In this document: piece after piece, positions 26,336 to 34,436 of the stretch | Layout of the letters: each line of letters starts with the position of its first letter | Position numbering within the stretch: the stretch's first letter is position 1 | Assembly: GCF_900090285.1 (NCBI RefSeq) | Contig: NZ_LT607754.1 | Span: 3,560,001-3,624,000 of the forward strand | DNA from: Micromonospora inositola | GTDB lineage: Bacteria; Actinomycetota; Actinomycetes; Mycobacteriales; Micromonosporaceae | DNA: 64,000 nt | Direction of reading: 5' to 3' | Program-made: the position numbers and the translations under genes | The notes under the pieces: generated by a model | What the model was told of the DNA's origin: nothing | Databases searched by the model: none | The model's input: only the letters and a program-made list of their open reading frames with translations

Positions 26336-27088
26336 ATGAGCGACGAGCTGGCCGGCGGGCGGCACCTGTTGACCATCGGCCAGCTCGCCGACTACGCCGG
26401 CGTCACGATCAAGGCGGTGCGGGTCTATCACGACCGGGGCCTGCTGCCCGAGCCGCCACGCGACTCGTCCGGTTACCGACGGTACGGCGCCGAGCACGCG
26501 ATCCAGCTCGTCAAGATCAGGACACTGGTCGAGGCCGGCGTGCCGCTGGCCCGGATCAAGGAGCTGCTCGGGGCCGGCCCGGAGCGGTTCACCGCGGCGC
26601 TCGACGAGATCGACCGCAACCTACGGAAGCGAGCCGAGGAGATCCGCCGGACCCGGCAGCGGATCGCTCAGCTCCACAGTGGGGACCGGCTGTTCGTCTC
26701 GGCAGAGGTCGCCGACTATCTGGAGCGGCTGCGCCAGATAGGGGTCAGCGAGCGCAGCGTACTACTCGAGCGCGACCTGTGGATCCTGCTGCAGTCGGTG
26801 GCGCCAGAGCAGGCGGCGGCATGGATCGCCGACAAACTGGCGGCCATCGCCGATCCCGAGTTCCGCGCGCTGAATCTCGACTACGACGCCGCCTTCGACT
26901 GGTCACCGGACGATCCGCGCCTGCCCGCGCTGGCCGAACGGACCCGGCGATGGTACGCCGGACAGGACGGCAGCGCCGACGCCGGGCCGCCGCCTGACCC
27001 GACAATCACCCGGCTGGCCGGCGTGGCGTCCGGCGCTTCCTCACCGGCCTGGGCACGGATCGCCGAACTGGCGAAGGAAGTCCCTTGA
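26336..27088 (+). CDS. MerR-family regulator
   Basis: 250 residues from ATG 26336 (ATG 26327 possible). The N-terminal MerR helix-turn-helix reads HLLTIGQLADYAGVTIKAVR with wing YHDRGLLPEPPRDSSGYRRYG. A long helix (about 85-120) for dimerisation follows, and a C-terminal effector domain of about 120 residues has no Cys cluster, so it senses an organic ligand rather than a metal or redox signal. Co-transcribed with the hydrolase and the obvious candidate to b bind the dyad at 24905-24923. Confidence 0.9.
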   Translation: MSDELAGGRHLLTIGQLADYAGVTIKAVRVYHDRGLLPEPPRDSSGYRRYGAEHAIQLVKIRTLVEAGVPLARIKELLGAGPERFTAALDEIDRNLRKRAEEIRRTRQRIAQLHSGDRLFVSAEVADYLERLRQIGVSERSVLLERDLWILLQSVAPEQAAAWIADKLAAIADPEFRALNLDYDAAFDWSPDDPRLPALAERTRRWYAGQDGSADAGPPPDPTITRLAGVASGASSPAWARIAELAKEVP

Positions 27089-27210
27089 ATCCGGCACCAG
27101 AGCATCCGTGACGATAGCCCCCGGAATGCCTCCCAATCAGTCGGCGAGGCCGCCGAGGTCCGGGTGAGGAGGGTCGGTGGGAGTTTGAGCGGCTCAGTGA
27201 GAATGCCGGT

Positions 27211-27726
27211 ATGCCGCTGACGAACCCTTGGCTTGCCGGTCCAACTCCTGATCGAGACCTGCCGCGTGAGCAGCTCGAAGAACGCATCCTGAATCTGCTG
27301 TCGACTCACAACCTCGCTGTGATCGCCACCGTCAACAAGGACGGCAGCCCTTCCGCGACCCCGGTGCGCTACTGCAGCCTGGGCTTCGAGATCTTCTACA
27401 CCAGTTGGAATGCCTCGGTGAAGTCCCGGAACCTCAAGCGCGACCCGCGGATCTCCGCAGGGATCGTCGCGCCCCTTGTCGGACAGTCGAGCAGCCGCGG
27501 GGCGCAGCTGTTCGGCAGGGCACGGACTCTTGAGCGTGACGACCCCGAGGTTGAGCAGTACTGGGAGGCGTTCCGGTGGCAGTCGGACCACGTTGAGCAA
27601 GGACGCTCCCTGAGGGAGCCGCCCACCGACCCTCTGACGATCATCACCCCCAACCGCATCCTTTACACAGAGCACTGGCTGCGACGTGCTGGATACCGAC
27701 CCCGGCAGACCTGGCGCCCTGCATAG
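27211..27726 (+). CDS. Pyridoxamine-5'-phosphate-oxidase-family (F420/FMN) protein
   Basis: 171 residues. The split-barrel start LSTHNLAVIATVNKDGSPSATPVRY is typical of PPOX-class enzymes, followed by KSRNLKRDPRISAGIV. In actinobacteria this subgroup usually binds F420 or FMN and reduces or detoxifies small molecules. ATG 27211. The 120 bp upstream contain no clear repeat, so this gene may share its cassette with the hydrolase-MerR pair. Repeat J follows 4 bp after the stop region. Confidence 0.83.
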   Translation: MPLTNPWLAGPTPDRDLPREQLEERILNLLSTHNLAVIATVNKDGSPSATPVRYCSLGFEIFYTSWNASVKSRNLKRDPRISAGIVAPLVGQSSSRGAQLFGRARTLERDDPEVEQYWEAFRWQSDHVEQGRSLREPPTDPLTIITPNRILYTEHWLRRAGYRPRQTWRPA

Positions 27727-27729
27727 GCT

Positions 27730-27812
27730 CTGATACCCGCTTCTGCCGCGATGCGAGCGCCGCCGTGACGACGACGGATGTCGGGGCTCGGGCTTTCGAG
27801 GCGGATGCTCCT
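27730..27812 (+). repeat. Island bipartite repeat, copy J
   Basis: Half-site 1 CCGCTTCTGCCGCGATGCGA (TGCCG at 27744). Half-site 2 degenerate (CTTTCGAGGCGGATGCTCC, about 27793), best matched to copy L. Offset about 49 bp. Confidence 0.65.
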
Positions 27813-28017
27813 ATCCTCTCTGTTCACCAATCCGCCGCGGCAGGTAGGCGGCGGTCGTCCCCGCGAGGCTGCCGAAGGACAGGGCGAAGGCCAGCGGGAG
27901 GAACAAGTCCCACGGGGGGGGCGGCGGTATATGGCAGAAAGGGGCCGCGGGGGTGATCGGCGCATGGTCGACGCCCAGCTCGCCGACCCCGCCCCTCAAT
28001 GCTCCGCACCAGGACAA
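27811..28017 (-). CDS. Possible small membrane protein or fragment
   Basis: 68 residues with a Pro run followed by one clear hydrophobic helix (WDLFLPLAFALSFGSLAGTT) and a basic end. An 8-G run interrupts the region, so this could be a decayed gene. The remaining DNA up to 28,241 shows no other convincing frame. Confidence 0.3.
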   Translation of the reverse strand: MSWCGALRGGVGELGVDHAPITPAAPFCHIPPPPPWDLFLPLAFALSFGSLAGTTAAYLPRRIGEQRG

Positions 28018-28241
28018 AAATGGGTGGCCTCGCCAGCCCGTCCCGCCCTACCTTGTAACTGCTTCTTCTCCGACTCAATCACGAGAGGACTTCACCCCGC
28101 GTGACGCCGCCTGCTCTTTCGACCACACACGGCCGGCCCGCCCCGGCGCTGATCTTTACCGGCTCGTGCTGTTGACCATCGATCAGTGGTCAAGTTGGCG
28201 ACGGCCGTACCGCAGCGTCACCGGGCCGCTGACACCATGGG

Positions 28242-28835
28242 TCATCGGCCTCCGGCTCGTTGGAGCGCGCGCAGCCGTTCGCCACGCAGGCCGACGCAGT
28301 CGTGGGCCCAGAAGACGTCGGAGTAGACAAGGGTGCCGTGCATCCAGTCCTCGTACGCCGACAGCCGGGCGACCTGGTACGCGCCCGGCGGGTACCGCAG
28401 CGTCGGCGGCCGGAAGCCCAGCCGCTCGGCGTCGTTGAAGCCACGCGCACCGTAGTAGCCGGGCGCGCCCTCCAAGAACACCAGCGGTATGCCCTGGGCG
28501 TCGGCGGCGGACAAGGCGTGGCCGATCAACGCGGTGCCGATCCCGGATCGCTGGAACTCCGGCAGGACGCCCAGCGGCGACAGCGCGTACACGGCCACCA
28601 ACCGCTCCGGCGCGTCCAACCGGCAACCGCTGAGCATCACGTGCCCGACGACCCGATCGCCTTCCGAGTCGTCGACGGTGGCCACCAGTGACAGTGGAGG
28701 CAATGGCGCTCGGGCGGTCCGCAGGTCGTCAACCAGGCCCGGCACCCGGTCTGGATGGCCGAACGCGCGGGCGTGAACTTCCCGCACCGCCGCGTGATCG
28801 TGTTCCTGCTCCAGTCGCACGTCATGTCCCGTCAC
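28242..28835 (-). CDS. GNAT-family N-acetyltransferase
   Basis: 197 residues. The acetyl-CoA pyrophosphate-binding motif is QRSGIG at 95-100 within LGVLPEFQRSGIGTALIGHAL, followed by the strand-helix pattern and YYGARGFNDAERLGF, typical of YhbS-like single-domain GNATs. Acceptor unknown; small-molecule or protein amines are possible. Its start codon lies about 120 bp before repeat K. Island cargo of the resistance/detoxification type. Confidence 0.9.
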   Translation of the reverse strand: MTGHDVRLEQEHDHAAVREVHARAFGHPDRVPGLVDDLRTARAPLPPLSLVATVDDSEGDRVVGHVMLSGCRLDAPERLVAVYALSPLGVLPEFQRSGIGTALIGHALSAADAQGIPLVFLEGAPGYYGARGFNDAERLGFRPPTLRYPPGAYQVARLSAYEDWMHGTLVYSDVFWAHDCVGLRGERLRALQRAGGR

Positions 28836-28956
28836 GGCGCAAGGTTAGCCGTAACGCCGCCGCGTAGTCGGAGATTTCTGTCCGACCTCAAGGGTCACGG
28901 TGGTGCATCAATGCCACACAGAGACGATGATCGGCAGGTGACCGTGCTCGGCGTAA

Positions 28957-29048
28957 TCGACATCCGGATCTGCCGCGATCCGCTCGTCACGATGCGTCAC
29001 CGGTCCGCTGGTGCTGAACATCCGGACATGCCGAGAACAGTGCGTCGA
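28957..29048 (+). repeat. Island bipartite repeat, copy K
   Basis: Half-site 1 ATCCGGATCTGCCGCGATCC (TGCCG at 28971), with CGGATC and GATCCG as perfect arms round TGCCGC. Half-site 2 ATCCGGACATGCCGAGAACA (TGCCG at 29029). Offset 58 bp. Closest copy to the consensus. Confidence 0.9.
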
Positions 29049-29147
29049 GCGGGAGTGGCACTACGGGTAGTCCGGCGGCCCGACATGGGGACGCTACGGT
29101 GGGTGGGTCTGCCCGGCGTCCGTCTGCCGGTGCCTTCGGCGCGCTCG

Positions 29148-29807
29148 TCATTCCGACGATGTGTGCGCGGCGTTCAGCCATGCGCCGAGGAGTGGCAGCA
29201 CGGCGCGCAGATCGGTTCCGTCGACTGATACGTGGGCGGCTGCGCGAGCCGCCGGGGTTGCGTTGAAGGCGATGGCCAGCCCGACCGCGGCGAAGAGCGG
29301 CACGTCCGAGCGGCCGTCGCCGACGGCCGCGCAACGCTTCGGGTCCACGCCCAGCTCGGCGGCCACGCTCACCGCGAAGTCGCGCTTGCTCAGCTCGTCG
29401 AGCTGCTCGGCGACCTCCCCGCTGTAGCGGCCGTCAACCAGCTCCAGGCGCGGTCCGCAGGCGCGATCGAAGCCGAAGCGGTCGCAGAGATGGGCGCCTA
29501 CGACGTCCCACGCCAGTGTGGCCAGCACGGGCGCCAGCCCGCGCTGACGGCACCACCGGACCGTCTCGGCAATGCCGTCCACCAGCGGCAGCGATTCCAG
29601 GAACCCACGGACCTCTATGGGCGTCCGTGTTGCCCAGCCACGAGCTTCGAGGACGGCAGCCTCCTGGCTGCTCAGGGTGTCGGCGCCGTAGCCGGCCTGC
29701 ACCTCTTGAATGACCTTGGTATGGCCGAGGAACTCCGCGAGGTGCTGCCCGCTGCTGGTCGGCGTCAGCGTCCCGTCGACATCGAAGAACACCGCTCCAC
29801 GGATCAC
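29148..29807 (-). CDS. HAD-IB family phosphatase (SerB-like)
   Basis: 219 residues. Motif I FFDVDGT has the nucleophile Asp9 and acid Asp11. A helical cap follows. Motif III and IV appear as KRDFAVSVAAEL and GDGRSDVPLF. Size and cap type fit phosphoserine-phosphatase-like HAD-IB hydrolases. Motif II is expected around LATLAWD, with Thr instead of the usual Ser. Substrate unknown. Single-gene cassette between repeats K and L. Confidence 0.88.
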   Translation of the reverse strand: MIRGAVFFDVDGTLTPTSSGQHLAEFLGHTKVIQEVQAGYGADTLSSQEAAVLEARGWATRTPIEVRGFLESLPLVDGIAETVRWCRQRGLAPVLATLAWDVVGAHLCDRFGFDRACGPRLELVDGRYSGEVAEQLDELSKRDFAVSVAAELGVDPKRCAAVGDGRSDVPLFAAVGLAIAFNATPAARAAAHVSVDGTDLRAVLPLLGAWLNAAHTSSE

Positions 29808-29851
29808 GGTCGAAGGCTACCGGCCGCCAGGGGAGCGCGAACTCCAGCGCA

Positions 29852-29945
29852 GCAACGCGCGCTCATGCCGCGATGCGATCGCTACGCTTGGTGACCACTT
29901 CGCCCGGCTGCTCGGCGTGCTGACATGCCGACGAGCGGATGCTTC
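29852..29945 (+). repeat. Island bipartite repeat, copy L
   Basis: Half-site 1 GCTCATGCCGCGATGCGA (TGCCG at 29866). Half-site 2 TGACATGCCGACGAGCGGAT (TGCCG at 29926). Offset 60 bp. GCTC and GAGC beside the two cores are complementary. Confidence 0.8.
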
Positions 29946-30046
29946 GGGTTCATCCGGACCATCGAGTACGAGACCATCGGGCGGTGCCTGGCAGCCACAA
30001 CGGGGCTGTCGATCACTTGGAATCTTGTCGTACTAGTCTTCGCCGC

Positions 30047-30670
30047 ATGGCCTTGCGACCGGACGAGTTCTATGACCACGCAGTCGCCGTCGCGGACAGC
30101 GAGCGCCGGCTCCCGTTGGCACGCATGACGGGATGGGAGATCAGCCCGTTCGAGCCGGACGGACTGCGCGTAGCGCCGTTGCGCCCGCCGGTGCTCCCGG
30201 AGCCCGCGCGGCACGGCGAGGATCCGTCGGACTGCAACGCCTGCCGCGACCGGGACGAAGGGATCTGGATCAACGATCACTGGCGCCTGGTCCGGATTCC
30301 GGGAGTGGGCGTCCCGCTGGTGCTCATGCTGTATCCGCGCGATCACTACGACATGGCGGATCTACCTGACGAACTGGCCGCCGAACTGGGGCTGTTGAGC
30401 ACTCGCATCGTCCGCCACATGCAGGCACTGCCGCACATCTCGCGGGCCCACGTCTACCGCATCGGAGATGGTGGCGCCCACCTGCACGTTTGGTTCTTCG
30501 CTCGGCCCGAGGGGCAGGCCCAATTGTACGGGTCGTGGCTGGTCGTCTGGGACGACCTGCTACCGGAGTACCCGGCGGACGTCGCAGAAGCTGACGCTGA
30601 AATCGTGGCAGACGCGTTGGTCGCGTGCCACGGAGGCCACCGGTCGCCCACCAGCGAACCGGCCGCCTGA
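30047..30670 (+). CDS. HIT-superfamily-like protein
   Basis: 207 residues from ATG 30047. The C-terminal part has GAHLHVWFFARP, a HIT-like HxHx motif lacking the third His, and IVRHMQALPHISRAHVYRI before it matches the preceding strand and helix. A Cys pair (DCNACRD) near residue 63 may bind zinc, as in several HIT branches. Nucleotide hydrolase or transferase activity is expected for the superfamily, but the incomplete histidine triad leaves it open. Sole gene between repeats L and M. Confidence 0.75.
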   Translation: MALRPDEFYDHAVAVADSERRLPLARMTGWEISPFEPDGLRVAPLRPPVLPEPARHGEDPSDCNACRDRDEGIWINDHWRLVRIPGVGVPLVLMLYPRDHYDMADLPDELAAELGLLSTRIVRHMQALPHISRAHVYRIGDGGAHLHVWFFARPEGQAQLYGSWLVVWDDLLPEYPADVAEADAEIVADALVACHGGHRSPTSEPAA

Positions 30671-30738
30671 CCGGCCTGGTCCACGACCCGAGGGTCACCG
30701 TCACGGCTGTTACCACCGCCGCGCGGATTTGCCAAGGT

Positions 30739-30831
30739 CACGTATCCGGATCTGCCGCGAAGCGCTCGTCACCGAAGGTGAGGTTGTGCCCGGCGGCTGA
30801 CGTCCGGGCGTGCCGATGAGCACGTCCGTCG
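30739..30831 (+). repeat. Island bipartite repeat, copy M
   Basis: Half-site 1 ATCCGGATCTGCCGCGAAGC (TGCCG at 30753). Half-site 2 GTCCGGGCGTGCCGATGAGC (TGCCG at 30811), with CGTGC and GCACG pairing round CGATGA. Offset 58 bp. Confidence 0.88.
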
Positions 30832-30853
30832 CCCGTGGAACCATCCGGGAGTG

Positions 30854-31111
30854 ATGTACGAGACCGGAGGAGCGACCCATGCTGAGAGCGCCGGTGTCTC
30901 CAGCCGCGACGAGTTCGCGGCCTTCATGGAGGCCGTGCTTCGGGACTACCGCCAAGGGGGCGATGCGGAATGGGAAAACGGAACGCTCGATCGCTTCCTC
31001 GACGCTCTCGCTGCGTTCGCGGGCGCCCGCGTCAACGGACATGACGACCAAGAGACACCTACATGGCGACTGTTCGCAGAGATGATCGTGGCGGCAACGG
31101 GATACGAGTGA
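30854..31111 (+). CDS. Small DUF7660-like protein
   Basis: 85 residues from ATG 30854 (GTG 30851 also fits). The pattern SRDEFAAFMEAVLRDYRQ, WENGTLDRFLDALAAF, then TPTWRLFAEMIVAATGYE matches the short DUF7660 family, acidic all-helical proteins usually found as stand-alone genes and often near polymorphic toxin loci. Function unknown. Lies 25 bp after repeat M and forms one of the shortest cassettes. Confidence 0.75.
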   Translation: MYETGGATHAESAGVSSRDEFAAFMEAVLRDYRQGGDAEWENGTLDRFLDALAAFAGARVNGHDDQETPTWRLFAEMIVAATGYE

Positions 31112-31275
31112 ACGCTGTGCCGTTGGTCCGCTCGGGAAAGGGCTTGGGGACGCAGGGCCGACAGCGAGCCGTTCCCCGGACTCGGTCCGGCGCGAACGGC
31201 TGCCACCCCCTTTCGGGAACGGTCATCCGGAGCCGCCGCCCCTGGCGCGAGGACGGAAGAGGTTTCAGGACGGCG

Positions 31276-31342
31276 GCAACACACGCTTATGCCGCGATCC
31301 GTGCGGACCGGGTCGCGATCGCCCATGTCGACATCCTCTGAC
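31276..31342 (+). repeat. Island bipartite repeat, copy N
   Basis: Half-site 1 CACGCTTATGCCGCGATCCG (TGCCG at 31290) is clear. Half-site 2 (CCATGTCGACATCC, about 31326) is degenerate. Offset 36 bp. Confidence 0.6.
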
Positions 31343-31370
31343 GCAGCGAGGCGTACGGGATACTGCCTCG

Positions 31371-32180
31371 ATGATCAGGTTCCGCTTCGAGCTGTATCCG
31401 CTGGACGAGGTGTCGTCGTGGGGCGGTGACGAACCAACGCTGCACTGGTTCGGGCTCACCGAGGGCTGGTACTGGCTCGAGGTCGGCGGGCACCAGTTGC
31501 TGCGGCGGACCCGCCTCGATCATCCGCATCCCTACGTCGACTACTACCTGGCCCGGCTCTGGGAAGACGTCAATGTCCTCACACCGGACGTCCTCGAGCC
31601 GGTGCCCGCCGATCTGCAGCTGTTCATCGCCTCCGACCCCGCGCAGTGGGCATGCGATCCGCTCGCATTCGTCACCGCCGGTGACGAGGACAGATTCGGG
31701 GACATCGACCCGAATGTGCCCGACCACCCGGTGGTCACGGCCGCGAACTGGCACGGCGAGCACTACCTGGACCTCGGTTACCTGCGGAATGCTCCGAGTC
31801 TCCGGTTCTGGCGAACCGTCCGCGGCGATCGCGACGGGATCACCGTGGACTGGCGGCACGAGGACAACGGGGAGATCGGTTTCACTGCCGGCCAGGCCGT
31901 CCGGTTCTGCGTCCCGACCGCCGCGTACCTCGAGGCTGTACACACGCTCGACCGAGGGCTGATGACGGCGATGCTGCAGCGGGTCGAGGAGTTGGAACGC
32001 CGTGGCGGCCTGCCCGGCGTGGACCTTGACCTCGCCGGGCTGCGGCGGGAACACGAGGACCGCGGGCATTGGCTCGCTAAGAACCTCAACCGCACACCCA
32101 AGACCGACTGGGACGCCGTCCGCCAGGGCGCCCACCGGCTGCTCGGTGACCCACATCAGGCCAGCGCCCCTACGGCCTAG
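31371..32180 (+). CDS. DUF5984-like protein
   Basis: 269 residues. The N-terminus MIRFRFELYPLDEVSSWGG and the LHWFGLTEGWYWLEVGGHQL segment are characteristic of actinobacterial DUF5984 proteins, cytoplasmic and Trp-rich with unknown function, often encoded alone in accessory regions. No catalytic motif is visible. The C-terminal 70 residues are helical and charged. ATG 31371 begins about 30 bp after repeat N. By style and context it could be an immunity or surveillance protein, but that is conjecture. Confidence 0.75.
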   Translation: MIRFRFELYPLDEVSSWGGDEPTLHWFGLTEGWYWLEVGGHQLLRRTRLDHPHPYVDYYLARLWEDVNVLTPDVLEPVPADLQLFIASDPAQWACDPLAFVTAGDEDRFGDIDPNVPDHPVVTAANWHGEHYLDLGYLRNAPSLRFWRTVRGDRDGITVDWRHEDNGEIGFTAGQAVRFCVPTAAYLEAVHTLDRGLMTAMLQRVEELERRGGLPGVDLDLAGLRREHEDRGHWLAKNLNRTPKTDWDAVRQGAHRLLGDPHQASAPTA

Positions 32181-32212
32181 CGACCCCGGAGCCGACCGTA
32201 CCCTGCCAAGAC

Positions 32213-32250
32213 CAGATGCGCGGATCTGCCGCTGACCGGGCGGTCGCCTT
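32213..32250 (+). repeat. Island repeat, first half-site only (copy O)
   Basis: GCGCGGATCTGCCGCTGACC (TGCCG at 32227). No second half-site is found before the next gene starts at 32264; the ATGCCCGACG start region may be what remains of it. Confidence 0.6.
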
Positions 32251-32263
32251 GTAAGCTCCGCGG

Positions 32264-33115
32264 ATGCCCGACGCGCCCGACCGCGAGTGTCATTGCCTCC
32301 TCTGCGAGGGCGACGGCACACCGCGGGTTCGGTGGCGGCGGGCAGAGAAATCCTGGCCGGAGCGCGAGCGCCGCAATGCCCGGCTGGTTCGTGAGTACGG
32401 TTGGGGCGTCACCGGCGTTCTAGGCATGACCACGCCCGACTGGGCCTACTCGATCGGTCTGTGGCACAGCTACGGCAGCGTCGAGTTGTGCCTGCTCGGC
32501 ATCCCGCAGCAGCGGGCCATGGAGATCGTCAACACGGTCAGCCGCCTGATCCGTGACGGGCAGCCGCTGACCCCCGGCCGCAGGCTGGCAGGCGTCATCG
32601 ACGGGTACGAGCTCGCGCTCGCTCCGGTGCACGGCAGTTGGTACGGGCAACTGTTCGGCGCGGCCATCGATTACTATCAGCGTCCGCCGTTTCCGGTCGT
32701 GCAACTGCTGTGGCCGGACAAGGCCGGCCGCTACCCGGGTGACCCCGAGCTCGAAGACGGCGCGCATGAGACCCAGCCGTCGCTGTGGCTGCCGATGGAC
32801 GAGCATCCACGCAGTATGTGGACCGAGCCGACGCCGCCATGGATGTACCCGAACCTTGATCCTTGCCAGGTCGTGTTCACGCTCAAGCGCATCATGGACG
32901 GCGGCCGCCCGGTCAACGGTGTGATCCACGATCACGACGGGAGCTGGCAGTTCCTCGACGGCGACGCGATGGAGCAGCCGGACGTGACCACCGCGCATCT
33001 GGTCCACCTCGTCGCCCACCACGACGTCGGCCAGTTGCTGGACCTGCCGGCGGGTTGGCGCGCTTGGCGGCAGCCCGACGGCAGCTGGCTACGCTCGACC
33101 GTCGAGCCGCAGTAA
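32264..33115 (+). CDS. DUF4262-domain protein
   Basis: 283 residues. After a Cys-rich start (HCLLCEGDG) the DUF4262 domain occupies about 30-150, with YGWGVTGVLGMTTPDWAYSIGL as its signature strand pair and FPVVQLLWPDKAGRYP near its end. The C-terminal part repeats a similar strand-helix pattern (CQVVFTLKRIMDGGRPVNGV). DUF4262 proteins occur as lone accessory genes and in toxin-immunity neighbourhoods; no activity is known. Single-gene cassette between O and P. Confidence 0.82.
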   Translation: MPDAPDRECHCLLCEGDGTPRVRWRRAEKSWPERERRNARLVREYGWGVTGVLGMTTPDWAYSIGLWHSYGSVELCLLGIPQQRAMEIVNTVSRLIRDGQPLTPGRRLAGVIDGYELALAPVHGSWYGQLFGAAIDYYQRPPFPVVQLLWPDKAGRYPGDPELEDGAHETQPSLWLPMDEHPRSMWTEPTPPWMYPNLDPCQVVFTLKRIMDGGRPVNGVIHDHDGSWQFLDGDAMEQPDVTTAHLVHLVAHHDVGQLLDLPAGWRAWRQPDGSWLRSTVEPQ

Positions 33116-33285
33116 GCCTGCCAGTCCCACTGCGGGCCCGGGCCCAGCAGCGAGGACCTGACCAATGGACGCCTGGCTCCAGGTCGAGCTGCCCGCAACC
33201 GACGGAGTCGGAGCAACTGCTCGCCGGTCTGCAAGGAGCGGATGCGGCAGACGATCTGATGCTGCCACGCTGCCCGGAACGCTCA

Positions 33286-33368
33286 CCGCTGCACTCTTCT
33301 GCCGCTGGCCGGGCGTTGACAGCGCAGAGGCTGCGGAACATCCGACTCTGCCGATGACAGCGCAGGTG
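33286..33368 (+). repeat. Island bipartite repeat, copy P
   Basis: Half-site 1 CACTCTTCTGCCGCTGGCCG (TGCCG at 33300). Half-site 2 ATCCGACTCTGCCGATGACA (TGCCG at 33349). Offset 49 bp. Confidence 0.83.
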
Positions 33369-33469
33369 ATCAAGAGGGCTGTGGCGTCGCAGTCGTACGC
33401 GCACTGGCCCTGCGATGCCGGCCGCGTCCGGGCAGAAGCCGGTTGTCGCCGCGGTGCGGGTGGCTTACC

Positions 33470-34312
33470 GTGCGCGGCGTGCCGTCGACGCTGTGGGAGT
33501 TCCGAGACTTGTTCGTCGAGCTGCGGGATGGGCCGGCTGCGGGTTGGGGTGGCGAGGTGTTGCAGCCGTGGCTTGATAGGCGTCCTCACCTCGTGGCGGA
33601 GTTGCACGAGCTGGGCCGTCCGGATAGCCGCCGGGTGCGTGTACCGCGCGAGGGCAACTACTACACGGCCCTGGAGGGGCTGTACGCGTTCAGTCGCATC
33701 GTCGACGTGTTGGTGTCGGCGTTTCAGCCGGACCCCGGTCCGCAGTTGATGGACTGGACCGACGGCAAGCCATGGTGGCGGGGCACCATCCCGGGCACGT
33801 CGGCATGGCCGGCGTTTCGCGCGGCGATCAGGGCGGCACCGCTGGCCGAATCGTCATTCCACCCGTTCTTCCACGAGATCGTCTCGGTGCAGGTCAGCAA
33901 CGACGCCGACGAGCCGCCGGGCATCATCGGCGAGTTCTGGCCGGGCGCGATCGTCGGCAGCCTGCTGGTGGCCCGAGCAGGCGTGGCGATCCGGGCCGGC
34001 GCCCAGCACCTCGACCCCGACGTGGCGGCACGCTCGGCACTGTACTGGGCCTGGTGGCGGCGCAACCGCAGAGTCGTGGATCTATCCCACGGATGGGGTC
34101 ACAACTCCCAGTGGAGCACGGACTTTCGTCGCGACTACATCGCCGAGGGCCACCTGCACTACAACGTCGACGCCGATCCGTCGAGACAGCCGGACCGGGA
34201 CCTGAACGACGCGGACCGGATCGACCTGCTCAGGTACCGGTGCAGCATCCGAACCGATCTCGGCGCCGATCAATGGCCGTTCGACGACACGTTTGTGGAG
34301 CAGGCACCATAG
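33470..34312 (+). CDS. Hypothetical protein
   Basis: 280 residues from GTG 33470; GTG 33479 is an alternative. Soluble, Trp- and His-rich, with LWEFRDLFVELRDGPAAGWG, a central FWPGAIVGSLLVARAGVAI and SHGWGHNSQWSTDFRRDY. The pattern resembles uncharacterised actinobacterial accessory proteins (DUF7711-like), but I cannot name a family firmly. No signal peptide or membrane helix. Alone between repeats P and Q. Confidence 0.68.
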   Translation: MRGVPSTLWEFRDLFVELRDGPAAGWGGEVLQPWLDRRPHLVAELHELGRPDSRRVRVPREGNYYTALEGLYAFSRIVDVLVSAFQPDPGPQLMDWTDGKPWWRGTIPGTSAWPAFRAAIRAAPLAESSFHPFFHEIVSVQVSNDADEPPGIIGEFWPGAIVGSLLVARAGVAIRAGAQHLDPDVAARSALYWAWWRRNRRVVDLSHGWGHNSQWSTDFRRDYIAEGHLHYNVDADPSRQPDRDLNDADRIDLLRYRCSIRTDLGADQWPFDDTFVEQAP

Positions 34313-34320
34313 AGCCGCCC

Positions 34321-34436
34321 GAGGTGCACGCACATGCCGCCGAGCGAGCGGACGTGCTGCAAGTCGTACCTGGGCCGTCTTTGGCTGCCCCCGACTGGAG
34401 TAGGCATGCCCGGCTGTGCCGCTGACGAGGCGGTGC
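34321..34436 (+). repeat. Island repeat half-sites, copy Q
   Basis: Two first-type half-sites: GCACATGCCGCCGAGCGAG (TGCCG at 34335) and CGGCTGTGCCGCTGACGAGG (TGCCG at 34417), 82 bp apart. The second overlaps the next start codon. The site may be a fusion of two. Confidence 0.55.

Noticed and set aside
27908..27918. Poly-G tract as a contingency locus
   Set aside because: It lies in a poorly supported small frame with no credible gene to switch.
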